Positions 45,400 to 56,800 of a stretch of DNA of 64,000 nt are shown here, piece after piece. The notes beneath the pieces are model-generated. The model had not been told where the DNA came from, did not search any database, and saw only the letters and a list, made by a program, of their open reading frames with translations. The position numbers were made by a program, and so were the translations under genes. This stretch comes from Adiantum capillus-veneris. Taxonomy: Eukaryota > Streptophyta > Polypodiopsida > Polypodiales > Pteridaceae. Where the stretch lies: contig CM043951.1 in NCBI GenBank assembly GCA_014529385.2, positions 111,189,469 to 111,253,468 of the forward strand. The letters run 5' to 3'. Numbering within the stretch: position 1 is the stretch's first letter; each line of letters opens with the position of its first letter.

Positions 45400-46654
45400 A
45401 CTCCAAGCTCCGAGCGCAAGAGGATGAAATGTGACTCATTGAGGCCTTTGGTAAGAATGTCTGTAATCATTTGGTCATTTGGACAGTGTTCAACCATTAT
45501 GGTTCATTTCCATACTTCATACCTGACATAATGATAATGGACAACAATGTGCTTTCACTTATTATGTTGAACATAGTCTTTTGCAAGACTAATAGCACTT
45601 TGGTTGTCACACCGCAAGGGTGTGCTAGAAAGAGGAGAGTGACCAATCTCAACCAGCATTTGTCGAAGCCAAATCAACTTACATGTTGCAACATATTCTA
45701 TCTCGGTTGTAGAAACTGCAACACAACGTTGTTTCTTGTTGGTCCAAGAAACAAGACAACCATTTATAAAGAAGCAATTTCCACTAGTAGATCGCATAGA
45801 TAAATGTGAGCTTGCCCAGTTTTCATCTGTGTAACCCAAAAGAGAAAGAGATTTCATAGAATCCCATGTGAGTTGTTGTTGATAGACCAAATCAAAATCT
45901 GAGTGCCTTTTAAGTATTTCAATACACGCTTTGCTGCAGACCAATGCTTAAAAGAAGGATGTGCAACATGTTGTCCAAGATAATTAGCAACAAACAAAAT
46001 ACCAGGATGAGTGTTCATGCCAACAAACTGAAGACATCCAATCAAGTTAGGATAAGGTTGATTTGTGACAAGTTGACTGCCACTGTCAGAAGTGTTCTTT
46101 GTAGAGCTCGCAAGACAAGGTGTGTTGGTCGAATGTGCAGATTCCATACCAAATTTTTGAATAGTATCTGCAATAAACTTTGATTGTTGAAGGAATAAAA
46201 TACCTTTTGTACGGTTCCATTGGATTTGAATGGAAAGACACAAGTGAATCTCTCCAAGATCCACCATATCGAATGTAGAAGACAATAAATTTTTCACTTG
46301 CTGAAGAAATCCCAAATCATTGGGAACAAGGATGGTATCATCCCCATGAAGAGCAAGAATCACAGAACTACTACCTTGGCATTTTGTGTATAAGTTGGGG
46401 TCTGAAGAGCAAGAGATGAATCCTTTAGAGGTGAGAAAAAGATCAAATTTTTTATATGAGGCTCACGAAGCTTGTTTGAGACCATATAGTGCCTTATGTA
46501 GTTGAGCAACAAGGTCTTCTTCACCTGGAATAAAAAACCCTTCTGGCTGTTCCATGTAAATTTCCTCTTCCAAGCCACCATTATGAAAAGAAGTTCGCAC
46601 ATCCATTTGATGATCTTCTAAGTCAAATTGAACAGAAAATGCCAATAAAAATTG
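45400..46654 (-). pseudogene. pol: copia-B RT C-terminal part and RNase H
   Basis: From the insertion edge the minus strand reads FLLAFSVQFDLEDHQMDV, RTSFHNGGLEEEIYMEQPEG and KALYGLKQAS, the RT fingers and palm. The catalytic YVDD box is HGDD (LALHGDDTILV near 46340), so two of four residues are changed although both Asp remain. PSFKHWSAAKRVLKYLKGT and then GYTDENWASS...STSGNCFFI...WTNKKQ are RNase H motifs, and HYHYV near the end is kept. Stops and shifts occur near 46460, 45855 and 45555. RT N-terminal codons continue at 51755. Confidence 0.88.
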
Positions 46655-46881
46655 TGTTGGAATTAGGGTTGCAGAGAAACACACACAGCTTGGAGAAGAC
46701 GAAGGAAGCTCAAGGCACACAATAGAGAGTGTGTTACTTAGTGTGCAATGGAAAGATAGATAGCCCTAGAGTGATGGGCGTATATACAATGCACGGGGGA
46801 AAAAACCTCCTAAAGAGGGAAAAAATGCCCCGGCGGTCCTAGTGTGCTCACACACATCACTACCACATGTATATGGTAACA
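46655..46881 (-). repeat. copia-A2 3' LTR
   Basis: 227 bp, TGTTGG to TAACA, TSD AATTG on its left. Confidence 0.95.
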
Positions 46882-46955
46882 AATCCCCCTGGGGTGATGC
46901 GGTGAACGAGAGCTGGCACATGAGTAGAGGGAAGTGCCATGCCCTGAGGACAGGA

Positions 46956-49900
46956 TCAGTCCACAAAGGGGAGTAAGCCCAAAGCTTTGTGGAAAGCTTC
47001 AAGCTTCTCACGAGAGAATGCCTTTGTGAAAAGATCTGCAAGGTTGTCCTGTGTTGGCACATAAGCCAAGCTGATCTCTCCTGCTGAGATCCTCTCCCTG
47101 ACATAGTGGTAATGCACCTCAATGTGCTTTGTGCGAGCATGAAAAACTAGGTTCCTTGCAACTGCCAATGCACTCTGACTGTCAGTGTAGATAGTGTTGG
47201 GAGTGTCCTGTCCAACACCCAAATCAACCATAAGGCGTCTGAGCCATACACACTCAACCGTAGCTGTGAAGACTGCCCTGTACTCAGCCTCACAACTCAA
47301 AGTGGCCACAATAGGTTGCTTCTTTCTCAACCATGATATACATGAACTACCAAGCATGAAACAAAAACCACTTGTGGACACTCGCGTGTGAAAACAGCCA
47401 GTCCAATCTGAGTCTGAAAAAGCATGTAAGTCTGGCGGCAATGATCCCCCCTTGGGATAAAACAAGCCAAGATGTAAAGTGCCACTAAGGTAGCGGAAAA
47501 TCCTCTTGACAGCCTGCCAATGCTTAAACCCTAGGCTATGCATAAATCTGCTGACCTGTGAGACTGCAAACTGAATATCTGGCCTCGTGTTGCATACATA
47601 AATGAGGCAGCCGCAGCAGTTTGGTAACGAGTGACATCAGCAAGATCGCCAGCATCATGTAGACTCAACTTCAAACCTGTTTCCATGGGAGTGGCAATAG
47701 GTTTGCAATCCTCAAGTCCAAACTTACATAGCAATGTCTCTATGTAACTTTTCCGACACAAGGCAATACCACCATCACACTGCTTAAACTGTATACCCAA
47801 GTAATGATGCAACAGCCCCAAATCTTTCATCTTGAAAGTAGCATTCAAATCAGCCTTAAATTCAGCAGTATGTCTCTCATTTGGTCTAGTGATCAGCAAA
47901 TCATCAACATAAAGAACCACGATGAGAAATACATCACCCTCACGCTTTACATACAATGTGCTTTCTGTTGGACTATTACGAAAGCCTCGTTTAACCAAAT
48001 GAGTGTCAGCTTTCTCATACCAAGCACGAGGAGATTGCTTCAACCCATACAAAGCCTTCTTACATCTGCACACTTTGTCCTCTTGTCCTTTTATGACAAA
48101 ACCGCGAAGCTGCGTTACATAAACTTCCTCAAATATGTCACCATTCAAGAAAGCAGTAACAATGTCTGATTGATGTACATCCCAACCAAAATGAGTTGCC
48201 AATGCACATAAAAAACGTATAGTAGTCATACAAAAAGTGGGAGCAAAAGTCTCTTCATAATCAATGCCTTTTTGCTGTGCATAACCCTTTGCAACAAGTC
48301 AAGCCTTATGGCGATCGATCTCACCATCCGGCTTGCATTTCAACTTGTAAACCCGCTTCGTACCAATGGCCTTTTTTCCAGGAGGCAAATCACATAAAGT
48401 CCATGTGTCATTTTCTATAAGTGCATCATATTGTGATTGCATGGCAGCCATCCAATTTTCTGAATTTTGTGCTTCATGAAAAGACAGAGGCTCCTCAACA
48501 TCATGTAAACTAGACATAGCCAAAGCATAACAATTTGATGCATAAGATGCAGCCTGAAGGAGTACCACTAGACAAAGGTGCATCCAATTTACTGTCACGC
48601 AAAGTGTGCACCAACCATTTTGGCATACCTCTAGCCTGCTCATTTTCAGCCCTTTCCTCTTCATGTACATCATGTACATATGCATCAGTAATAGGCTGAT
48701 CTAAAACATTTTCAGAAACCCCCATAGGCTATACATTTTCCTCATTGGAACTTACATTCGTATTTCCACCACTGAAAAGAGGCAACAACGTGTCATAAAT
48801 GTCCTGTGAGCTTACATTAGTGTCTATAGTACATGACAGCAAGGGCTGAACAGAATTTTCCACAAACACTACATCCCGAGAAACCAGAATACGTTTTTTT
48901 TGTGGATGATACAACCTGTAACCTTTGCTTTCAGCACTATAACCAACAAAAATACATTTGACAGCCTTATCATCCAATTTTCTGCGCTGCACTTGTGGCA
49001 CCAAAGCATATACCAAACAGCCAAAAACACGCATGTGCTCAATAGAAGGCTTTCTATCATGCCATGCTTCATATGGAGTAATAGACTGCAAAGATTTTGT
49101 AGGACACCTATTAAGTACATAAGTGGCACACATGATGGCCTCAAGCCAAAAAGAATGGGGTAAAGCTTAACTTTTGACCATACATCGTGCCATTTTCGTC
49201 AGTGACCTGTTTTTCCTCTCAGCAACACCATTTTGCTTAGGTGTATAAGGCACTGTACATTGGTGTTTTTTCTCATGACTAGCCAGAAATGCATTAAAGT
49301 CATCAGACATATATTCCCCCCCTCGATCGGAATGGAGGGTGCCCATAGTACATTTCGAAACATTTTCAGCCATAGCCAGAAATTGTCAGAAGCACATAAA
49401 AACTTCGGACTTCGCTTTAAGCGGAAATACCCATGCATGCCTGGAGTAATCATCAATGAAAGTCATGAAGTACAGGTAATTGCCCAAGGACGGAGTTTGC
49501 ATGGTCCCATACACATCACTATGCACAAGCTACAACCTGCATGTGGCCCGAACTGAACCATCCTTTGGAAATTTAGAACGCTGCATCTTACCCAAAATAG
49601 AGCCTTCACAAACATGTTTGACAAGTGCTTCAAGAGGCGGCAAAGAAGCAACCATATCAGATTTCTGCAAACGCAGCAAACTAGCAAAATTCAGATGACC
49701 AAAATGTACATGCCAAAGTTTTGCATCTGAAATAGCCCTTGAATCTGCAACAGCATTTGCAAAATTTTTTCCACACTTGTCATACAAAGTGAGCTTATAC
49801 AGCCCACGGCACAAAAGCCCAGATGCAACAATTTCATCACCAAAACTGAGATCATGAATTGTACATCTGTCATCCACAAATTTGACTACAATTCCAAGTC
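46956..49900 (-). pseudogene. pol: copia-A2 pol: integrase, RT, RNase H
   Basis: In minus-strand order the integrase zinc domain reads HVHFGHLN and CEGSILGK; the CxxC pair present in copia-A1 is lost to Ser and Gly. The core has RGGEYMSDDF and an intact NGVAERKNRS Glu. RT runs from about 48500 with KAIGTKRVYKLK, DYEETFAPT (stop nearby), TAFLNGDIFEEVY and intact YVDD near 47900-47911. RNase H at 47543-46956 is open throughout, with SDSDWTGCF, TYTDSQSALA and TKHIEVHYHYVRE, ending LLPFVD. Stops or shifts near 49456, 49170, 48725, 48298, 48230 and 47600 break the chain. Confidence 0.92.
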
Positions 49901-51221
49901 TAGCAAGTGCGGATACAGAAAAGAGATTCTTCTTGATCCCAGGTACATAAAGTGCATCAACAAGTGTGAAGGAACTGCCATTAGCAGGATTGAGCACACT
50001 CTTTCCAACTCCCTGAAGTGGATAAGAGGCGTTGTTGGCACAAGTGACTGAATTCCCATGAGGGACAGACTCGAGAGAGGTAAACAATTCACGATGTGAG
50101 GTAATGTGCTTTGTAGCACCACTGTCGAAATACCACACATGTGAATCTACAGCAACTGACAAGCATGCATCATGGATAGCACGATTGTAAGTGCACTCTG
50201 CGCTAAAAGCCCATTCTGCATCAACATCAGCAACACAGTTTCCTTTCACAGAAGACTCAACAATGGCTGTATTTGTAGTGGAACCAGCATTTGCAGTGGA
50301 ACCACCCTCTTTCTTCTTAGCCTCTTTGGCCTTCAACTTAGGACACGACTTAATCAAGTGATCATTGGCTTTACAATAACTGCAACGCATCTTCTTTTTG
50401 CCCTTATCACCAGAATTGCCAGACGAAGTGCTGCCAGCAGAAGCATTAGAAACACAATTTTTGCCACTCGCAGCAGAACCATAAGAAGTGGCTGCATTGC
50501 TGTTACCACCCTTTCTTTGAGAAGCAATAAAAGCCTGTTCAACTGCACGCTGCCTAGTCCTATTTTTTCTGGAAAGTGACTCTTGCAACAACAATGTGCA
50601 TAATGCATCAAACTTGACAACTTATGGATTTCCTTGGGTCATAAGTCTCCAAGTACTAGCAAAAGTCTGGTAAGAATCTGGTAAGGCATCAAGAACAGTC
50701 AGCACAAGGGAACTATCTGAAATAACTTCACCTGCAGAAATAAGTTGCTCATTGATATCCTTGACACAAGCAAGGAACTCTTCCTCATGTATAATCTTCG
50801 ACTCTAGCTCTTTATGTAGCAAAGCAATTTTAGCCTCATTGTGGATTGCATAAAGACCTGCTAAAATATCCCAAGCCTGTTTTGCAGATTATGCTAAACG
50901 GATGTGAGGAACAATGGTGCGCTTCACAGACAATGCAATCAATGCATGAGCCTGCGCATCCTTAACATCCCAACGAGCTTGTTCTGCCGTAGGCAAAACA
51001 ACTCTAACAACTGCAATCCTTGCAGCAAGACCTGCAACATCCTCAACATCGCCTACATCCTCAGAACCAGGACGTACATCAATGCCATGCACAATGTTCC
51101 AGACACCCTTTGATACAAGAACATGTTGCATCATATAAGCCCACATAGGGTAGTTGTTCCCATCCAACCTGTCCTCAGCAGCAAACATCTTGAACACATC
51201 TGTGTTGTTGTTGTGAGCCAT
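49901..51221 (-). pseudogene. gag: copia-A2 gag and protease
   Basis: Start ATG at 51221 (MAHNNNTDVFKMF), same position as in copia-A1. The gag core, with DGNNYPMWAYMM and LDALPDSYQTF, is broken by a TAA after PHIRLA near 50890, a short deletion near 50775, and TAA at 50622-50624 after MTQGNP. The remainder, with knuckle CSYCKANDHLIKSC near 50370 and protease WYFDSGATKHIT near 50115, is open from 50594 into the integrase. The MTQGNP stop is the same codon in both family copies. Confidence 0.92.
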
Positions 51222-51508
51222 GGTAAATGATGCACCTGATGTGAAAACTGCCCAAAAGTAGGAGAAACGAAGTGGGAACAACCTGTGCTATATAGCACAA
51301 ACCGTAGAAGACTATAAGGCACCTGTTATGCATAAAAAGGCACTGACAAAAATTCTTCACAAAATGACGAAATAGCCTGTGCAGTAATGCTTGTAGTGGA
51401 AACGGAGGCCGAAATGAGCCCAAATCAAGCCAAAGCTCACTGAAATCGGAGAAAGTGAGCAGGAGTGTGCTGGAGCAGCTGGTGACTAAGCCCGGGAGGA
51501 CGTGAACT

Positions 51509-51520
51509 GCTCTGATACCA
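51509..51520 (-). other. copia-A2 primer-binding site
   Basis: Minus-strand TGGTATCAGAGC, complementary to the 3' end of plant initiator Met tRNA, two bases inside the 5' LTR. Confidence 0.92.
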
Positions 51521-51522
51521 AT

Positions 51523-51749
51523 TGTTGGAATTAGGGTTGCAGAGAAACACACACAGCTTGGAGAAGACGAATAAAGCTCAAGGCACACAATAGAGAGTGT
51601 GTTACTTAGTGTGCAATGGAAAGATAGATAACCCTAGAGTGATGGGCGTATATACAATGCACGGGGGAAAAAACCTCCTAAAGAGGGAAAAAATGACCCG
51701 GCGGTCCTAGTGTGCTCACACACATCACTACCACATGTATATGGTAACA
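51523..51749 (-). repeat. copia-A2 5' LTR
   Basis: 227 bp, same ends as the 3' LTR; TSD AATTG on its right. The minus strand carries TTGTATATACGCC as a likely TATA box. Confidence 0.95.
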
Positions 51750-51754
51750 AATTG

Positions 51755-53540
51755 AACACTTGTAATGTGAACAACTGGTGAAAATATCTCTTGATAATCA
51801 ACACTAGCTACTTGGGAGTAACCTTTTGCAACTAAACGTACCTTGACCTTGTCAAAAGATCCATCTTCTTTTACTTTTGTCTTATACACCAACTTACACT
51901 TAATAGCTGTACGACGAGGAGATAGTTCAGTTAGTATCTATGTACCTTTAGAGATAAGAGAATCATACTCTGCTTCCATAGCCTCTTTCCATTGATCCTT
52001 TTGTGGTGAAGATATAGCTTCATTATAAGTAACGAGATCTTCATAAGTAGAGAAAGCATTATCAACAATATCGTCATTATAAACATGACATGAGCCATGT
52101 TCAAAATCAATAGGCAGATCAACAAAAATATCAATATCATCATTGGTAACATTCAGAATGGATGATTGTGAAGAGGAAAGATGCATTGTAGGAAGAGTTT
52201 TATCATTTGAAATAAATGAAAAAACCTAAAGAAATGATTTGATATCATTAGAATCATCCATGGACCATGAGCCTCCCATAAGCTGTTTGTTAAAAGTAGC
52301 ATCACGATTCACAATTACTTTCTTGGAGGAAGGGTCATAGACTTTGTAGCCTTTGGAAGTGTCAAAATATCCAATAAAAATAACTCTTAAGACCAGTAGT
52401 ATCAAGCTTTGTTTGTGTTTCTTTGGGAACAGTGAATATACGCAATACATCCAAAGGTTTGAAAATGAGATACAGAAGGAATGTCACCTGTCCATGCTGT
52501 GATGGATATCTTACCAGAGGGTGTAGTAGTAGGAAGATGATTCTGAATACATACTGCTGGCAAAGTAGCTTCAGCCTAGAAAACACGAGATAAACTAGAA
52601 TGAATCAACATACATCTTATAGCATTGAGAATACTGTGATTCTTTCATTCAGCAACGCCATTTTGTTGAGGTGAATATGGCATAGTATAATCATGATGAA
52701 TTCCACTATCAACACAATAAATCACAGACTCTCCAGAAATATATTCGCCTCCATTGTCATTGTGAATCTTCTTAAGGCGACGACCAGTTTTAAGTTCCGT
52801 AGCCTTGTGGAATTGTTCAAAAATAGATAAGGCCTCAAATTTTTGTCTAAGTAGAAATACATTCATATACCGTGAGAAATCATCAATGAATAGCAATATT
52901 GATGATCTCAAAGAAGGTAGAGGTCCACATATATCAGTATAACCAAGATCCAATATGTCATGAGAATGAGTTGTATTTGAGAGAAAAAAGGGTTTACGAT
53001 TACGCTTCCCAAGAGCACAAAGCTCACAAATTCCCATATGGGAATGAGCTTTAAGATCCATGCCATGAACAAGATCACGATGCTGAAGATCAAGGAGTGT
53101 TGAGAAATTAGCATGAAAAAAATTATGATGCCATACTTTGCAATCATGATCACCAAGAGTAGTGACAACATCTACTATAGCATCATTAAGAGAGAGTTCA
53201 AACAAATTACCGTTTCAAGGAGGAGTGGCTAAAGTCTGTCCATCTTTCTCAATTCGTCATTTGGTATGATCAAATCCAACAAATAGACCAAGATCAACAA
53301 GTATAGCAACTGAAAGAAGATTACATTGAAGATCTGATACATGTTCCTCACAAAATTTGAGTGGAAGAAGATAAGCTACCAAGATATAAATCTCCAATAC
53401 CCTTTACTTGACAAGTCATATCATCAGCAAGATAAACAACATGTTAAACTTGTTAGTGGATGATAGTTATGGAGCCACTTAGACTAATATGTCATATTTC
53501 TTGTAGCACCAGAATTGAAAATAAAAAGTGATCCATCACA
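51755..53540 (-). pseudogene. pol: copia-B integrase, linker and RT N-terminus
   Basis: The integrase zinc domain (WHHNFFHANFS, CELCALGK) and core lie at 53205-52645: YTDICGPLPS, HNDNGGEY and PQQNGVAE keep all three acidic residues in one long open stretch. The C-terminal integrase part (52586-52226) is shifted but legible (VIFIGYFDTSKGYKVYDP). RT starts with KDQWKEAMEAEYDSLI near 52010 and VRLVAKGYSQ near 51830, and stops at the copia-A2 edge. Just upstream, near 53510, a protease-like FNSGATRNMT replaces the catalytic DSG with NSG. Confidence 0.87.
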
Positions 53541-54470
53541 TACATAAAGTATTCTATCTGGAGAAATTGAACATAGGACACATTTTGTTTCTGGTACAAT
53601 ATTGTTTCAATGTTCAGTAGCATATACTCTATTACGATCTGTGTCGAATTGTCGCTTATAGTACATATGAGTGGGATGATCAGATCGTCCACAATATTCC
53701 AAGAAGAAGAAGAAGAAGAGTCTCTAAATAAATGTTGGTTGTGTAGTGATAATATTGTGCTCTTCATCATATTGACGCGCCTAACAATCATCTTCAGTAT
53801 GGCAATTTCTGTTGCAGTAAAAACATTGCTTATTAGGAAATTTGAGATGAGAGAAAATATTACCGCGACGGCCACCTCTGCGGTTTCCTTGTTGAAATGG
53901 ATGTCTTCGAGCATAAAAAGCGTGTTCCATCTGTTGTGACTCAGTCTCCTCAGTCTCCTCATCTTTATTAGAGAGAATAGTAAGAATGTTATCATAAGAA
54001 GAGTCCTTCACCGTACGTCAAGGAGAAGTGTAATCAATTGTTTTTGTGGAACAGGATCACGGGTAGCAGCAAGTTGATTAATAATAGATTTGAAAGACTC
54101 AATATGTCCCGCATGGTAGTAACAGCTTCATATTATAACTTGTTAAGAAACTCTCTCAAAGAAAGTATTTCTGTAACATATTTCTTCTGAAAGTTTTCAA
54201 TAAAGTACTTCCATACATCGTGGGAAGTAGACAGCTCATACATATCAAGCGAAAGGGAATCAGTAAGAGCAGAAAGAATATACCAGCGAGCCGTTTTATC
54301 ACGTCGTTGCTAATCCGTGTATACAAGATTCCAATCTTCAAATATAGATCCTTTAATGATAAGCACATTGTCATGATCCATATCAATAGGCTGAGACAGA
54401 CAAACACGATTTTCAAGGACAATATCAAAGAGTTCATCGCCTTCAAGACTTAACAACATCTTTGCTTTCC
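53541..54470 (-). pseudogene. gag: copia-B gag relic
   Basis: Minus-strand reading with frame changes gives ENRVCLSQPIDMDHDNVLII, ARWYILSALTDSLSLDMYEL and SHDVWKYFIENFQ, the copia UBN2-type gag core. Then comes EDDC with knuckle CFYCNRNCHTEDDC near 53770 (CX2CX4HX4C intact). A run of AAGAAG codons gives a poly-Phe or poly-Ser stretch after it. The start codon is not placed, and the 5' leader and LTR are missing. Confidence 0.75.
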
Positions 54471-54812
54471 AGCCTAGAAATCCTTGGCCTTGGAAAGGAG
54501 GAACATAACACTGGGCAGAAGAAAAGGCGTTGTGATGAGAATAGTCATAGCCATATCTGGTCTCGAGAAGACGTATAATATAATATCACAGAATCTGCAC
54601 ATGATATATGGTAAAGGCTGCAATTGAGAACAAGAGAAACATGACAACTGTATTCTGTCAACGATAAACATAAGAAGGATGCTCAATAAACGTCCAAAGG
54701 TATGAAGGACGTCAACCAAAAAAGTAGGAAAAAGGAACCGTTGTCATGCATTTTTTGGATAAGCATGAAGTCACTAAGTCATGCCAAAAAACTTGCGCAG
54801 TAGCCTCATGTA
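54471..54812. other. Flank between copia-B and copia-C, no gene
   Basis: Likely holds the copia-B leader remains. No LTR or primer site for copia-B is visible. Ends with the ATGTA target of copia-C. Confidence 0.4.
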
Positions 54813-55133
54813 TGTTGAGATGTCGAGCTCTACATCTTGAGCTGGCATCCACTACGGGTCTTAGCCGCTTACGGCATTTACTCACTGGCGTGTTGGGTGA
54901 CCGACACGGCGGATCTATGCCAGTGATTCTGCAGCTGGACTACACTTATATTGCCAGCCCAGTACGCTTCTAGCGAGTTCACACTTAGTGACCGCATGTA
55001 CATATGTGCTACTTTTCAGTTGTAGCACTTAGTCATTTTGTACTCTCTTTTCTGTACGAAGAAGAAGAAGCTTTCCATCTTTGTGTGCTTTGTGCTTGTC
55101 TTGTGTAGCTCTCTTGCATCCTCTTTCTTTACA
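54813..55133 (+). repeat. copia-C 5' LTR
   Basis: 321 bp, TSD ATGTA on its left, followed directly by the primer-binding site. Confidence 0.95.
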
Positions 55134-55145
55134 TGGTATCAGAGC
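55134..55145 (+). other. copia-C primer-binding site
   Basis: TGGTATCAGAGC, initiator-Met tRNA type, immediately after the LTR. Confidence 0.95.
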
Positions 55146-55426
55146 CTCGTGCAGGCAAGAGAGGCTAAGAGAGCAAGAGCATCACAATCCCTTCGTTCGC
55201 AATCCATGACCAGATGCCGTACAATTTTAGGGTTTTTTCGTACAAGTTTATGAACAGGTCTCCAAAGTGCAGTACACAGATATTTACTATACAAGTACAG
55301 TGGTTGTATGTACGCTTTATTGTGGACACTCGTTGAGTGTAGAAAGCGTTACAGGTACCACGATAGCAGGTTCAACAGATTTGCAGGTTTTTGCAGATTG
55401 CAGCTATTTTGTCTTAGTGCTTTAAG

Positions 55427-56800
55427 ATGTCTGACGGTTTCAGTCAGATTGTCATTGAGAAGCTTGAGAAAAATAACTACCCTGCATGGAAGTTCAGAAT
55501 AACATTTTCCTAAAAGAAAAAGGTTATTGGGACTATGTAGAAGGAGACAATGAAAAGGAACCAGAGATTCCCGAGGCAAATCATGCTACAGTAGAACAAA
55601 GGAAAGCTTTGAGGGACTGGCAACAAGGCCAGAGAAATGTGATGTATTGGCTTTCTATGAGCATCACAGATGGCATGATGGGCTATCTACAGGATGCTGA
55701 AACCCCCGCCATTGCATGGAAAAACTTAGGCAGAGTGTTCGAGGTGAACACCAAGGCTAGGAAGCTTCAACTAAAGTCGGAGCTTAATCAGGTTAAGAGG
55801 AACAACCTCTCCATCAATGATTTTGCCTTGAAGATCAAGAGTATCATTGAGGCTCTTGGATCTATTAAAGTCTTAGTGGAAGACGATGACATTGTCCATG
55901 CATGCTTGGATGGCCTAGGAGATGAGTATGTATATTTCAGGTCTTCCATGAATACAAGAGACGACATCCCCGTGTTCCAAGATTTGATTTCTATGCTTAT
56001 TCTTGAGGAGAAGAACCTTGACACATCTTCTTCTCATGGCAGAAATAATTCTGAATAGGCCTTCTATTCTAACTCCAACAGAGGTAGAGGTAGAGGTCAT
56101 GGTCGAGGCCCAAGGGGTTGCAGGGGCCAATTTCAAGAAGGTCAATCAAATCAAAACAATACAGGTGGCAGGGGAAACTAGTCTCAAGGCAGGAGGAGTC
56201 AAAGAGGTCGTGGTGTAGGATCAAGCAGGCAGCAACATACTGCAGATAGCGGAGAATGTTGGACTTGTGGTGAAAGAGGTCACATGTCACGTGACTGCCC
56301 AAAGGGAAAAGTAAGTGGAAAGAGAGAACATGGCTACTATGTATCTACTAGCAGAGATGCAGATGACAAAAAAAACGAGCGCATGTTTGTTATGCAGCAT
56401 GTAATGAATACAATGACTGCAGAGAATCCCACCCAAGATGATGTTTGGTATGTGGATTCAGGTGCCTCTAATCACATGACATCTCATGGAGAGTGGTTTA
56501 GAGATATGCGCAAACCAGATGTGTCAGGCTATGTGCAGACAGGAGATGACATAGCTCACCCCATTGCTCATGTAGGGGACATACCTCTAAATACAAAGAG
56601 TGGGAAATCAAAGTACTTAGCAGATGTACTTCATGTTCCAAACATTACAAAGAATCTTGTTTCTGTTGGACAAATGGTTGAGCAGGGTTTGCAGGTTCGC
56701 TTCAATCCCACTGGCTATTATGTAGAAGATTCCAGAATGGCTATAAGCTGATCACAGAGGGCAAATATGTGGGCAGAATGTTTACGCTGAATGTAGATAT
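55427..56800 (+). pseudogene. gag: copia-C gag and protease
   Basis: Start ATG at 55427 gives MSDGFSQIVIEKLEKNNYPA and WKFR, then shifts frame near 55500. The frame used from 55486 to 56750 has GYWDYVEGD, the UBN2 core (RVFEVNTKARKLQLKSEL, LDGLGDEYVYF) and an RG-rich stretch. The knuckle CWTCGERGHMSRDC lies near 56257-56298 (CX2CX4HX4C) and the protease VWYVDSGASNHMTS at about 56443. LADVLHVPNITKNLVSVGQ closes the protease. Stops: TAG at about 56056 and about 56179. A one-base change near 56735 moves to the pol frame. Confidence 0.93.

Larger units (their letters stand above)
46655..51749 (-). mobile_element. Ty1/copia retrotransposon copia-A2, complete, inserted in copia-B
   Basis: Two 227-bp LTRs (46655-46881 and 51523-51749) differ at four positions by my count. 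AATTG flanks both ends (46650-46654 and 51750-51754), the 5-bp duplication of a proper integration. A tRNA-iMet primer site (TGGTATCAGAGC) lies on the minus strand at 51520-51509, and a polypurine tract ends at 46884. Length is 5,095 bp, normal for copia. Coding regions have stops and shifts, so this copy decayed after a fairly recent insertion or was moved in trans. Confidence 0.96.
44984..54470 (-). mobile_element. Ty1/copia retrotransposon copia-B, old, interrupted by copia-A2
   Basis: A 141-bp 3' LTR (44984-45124) with its polypurine tract is followed on the minus strand by RNase H and RT (to 46654), then copia-A2, then the rest of RT, integrase, protease and gag (51755-54470). Copia-A2 sits inside RT codons, and the frame reads on across it. 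No 5' LTR or primer site is found between 54470 and 54812, so that end is lost. Stops and shifts are frequent. Confidence 0.88.

Noticed and set aside
54813-54830. copia-B and copia-C sharing an LTR because both begin TGTTGAGATGT
   Set aside because: The match ends after about 11 bases, the LTRs differ in length (141 and 321) and the elements lie on opposite strands.
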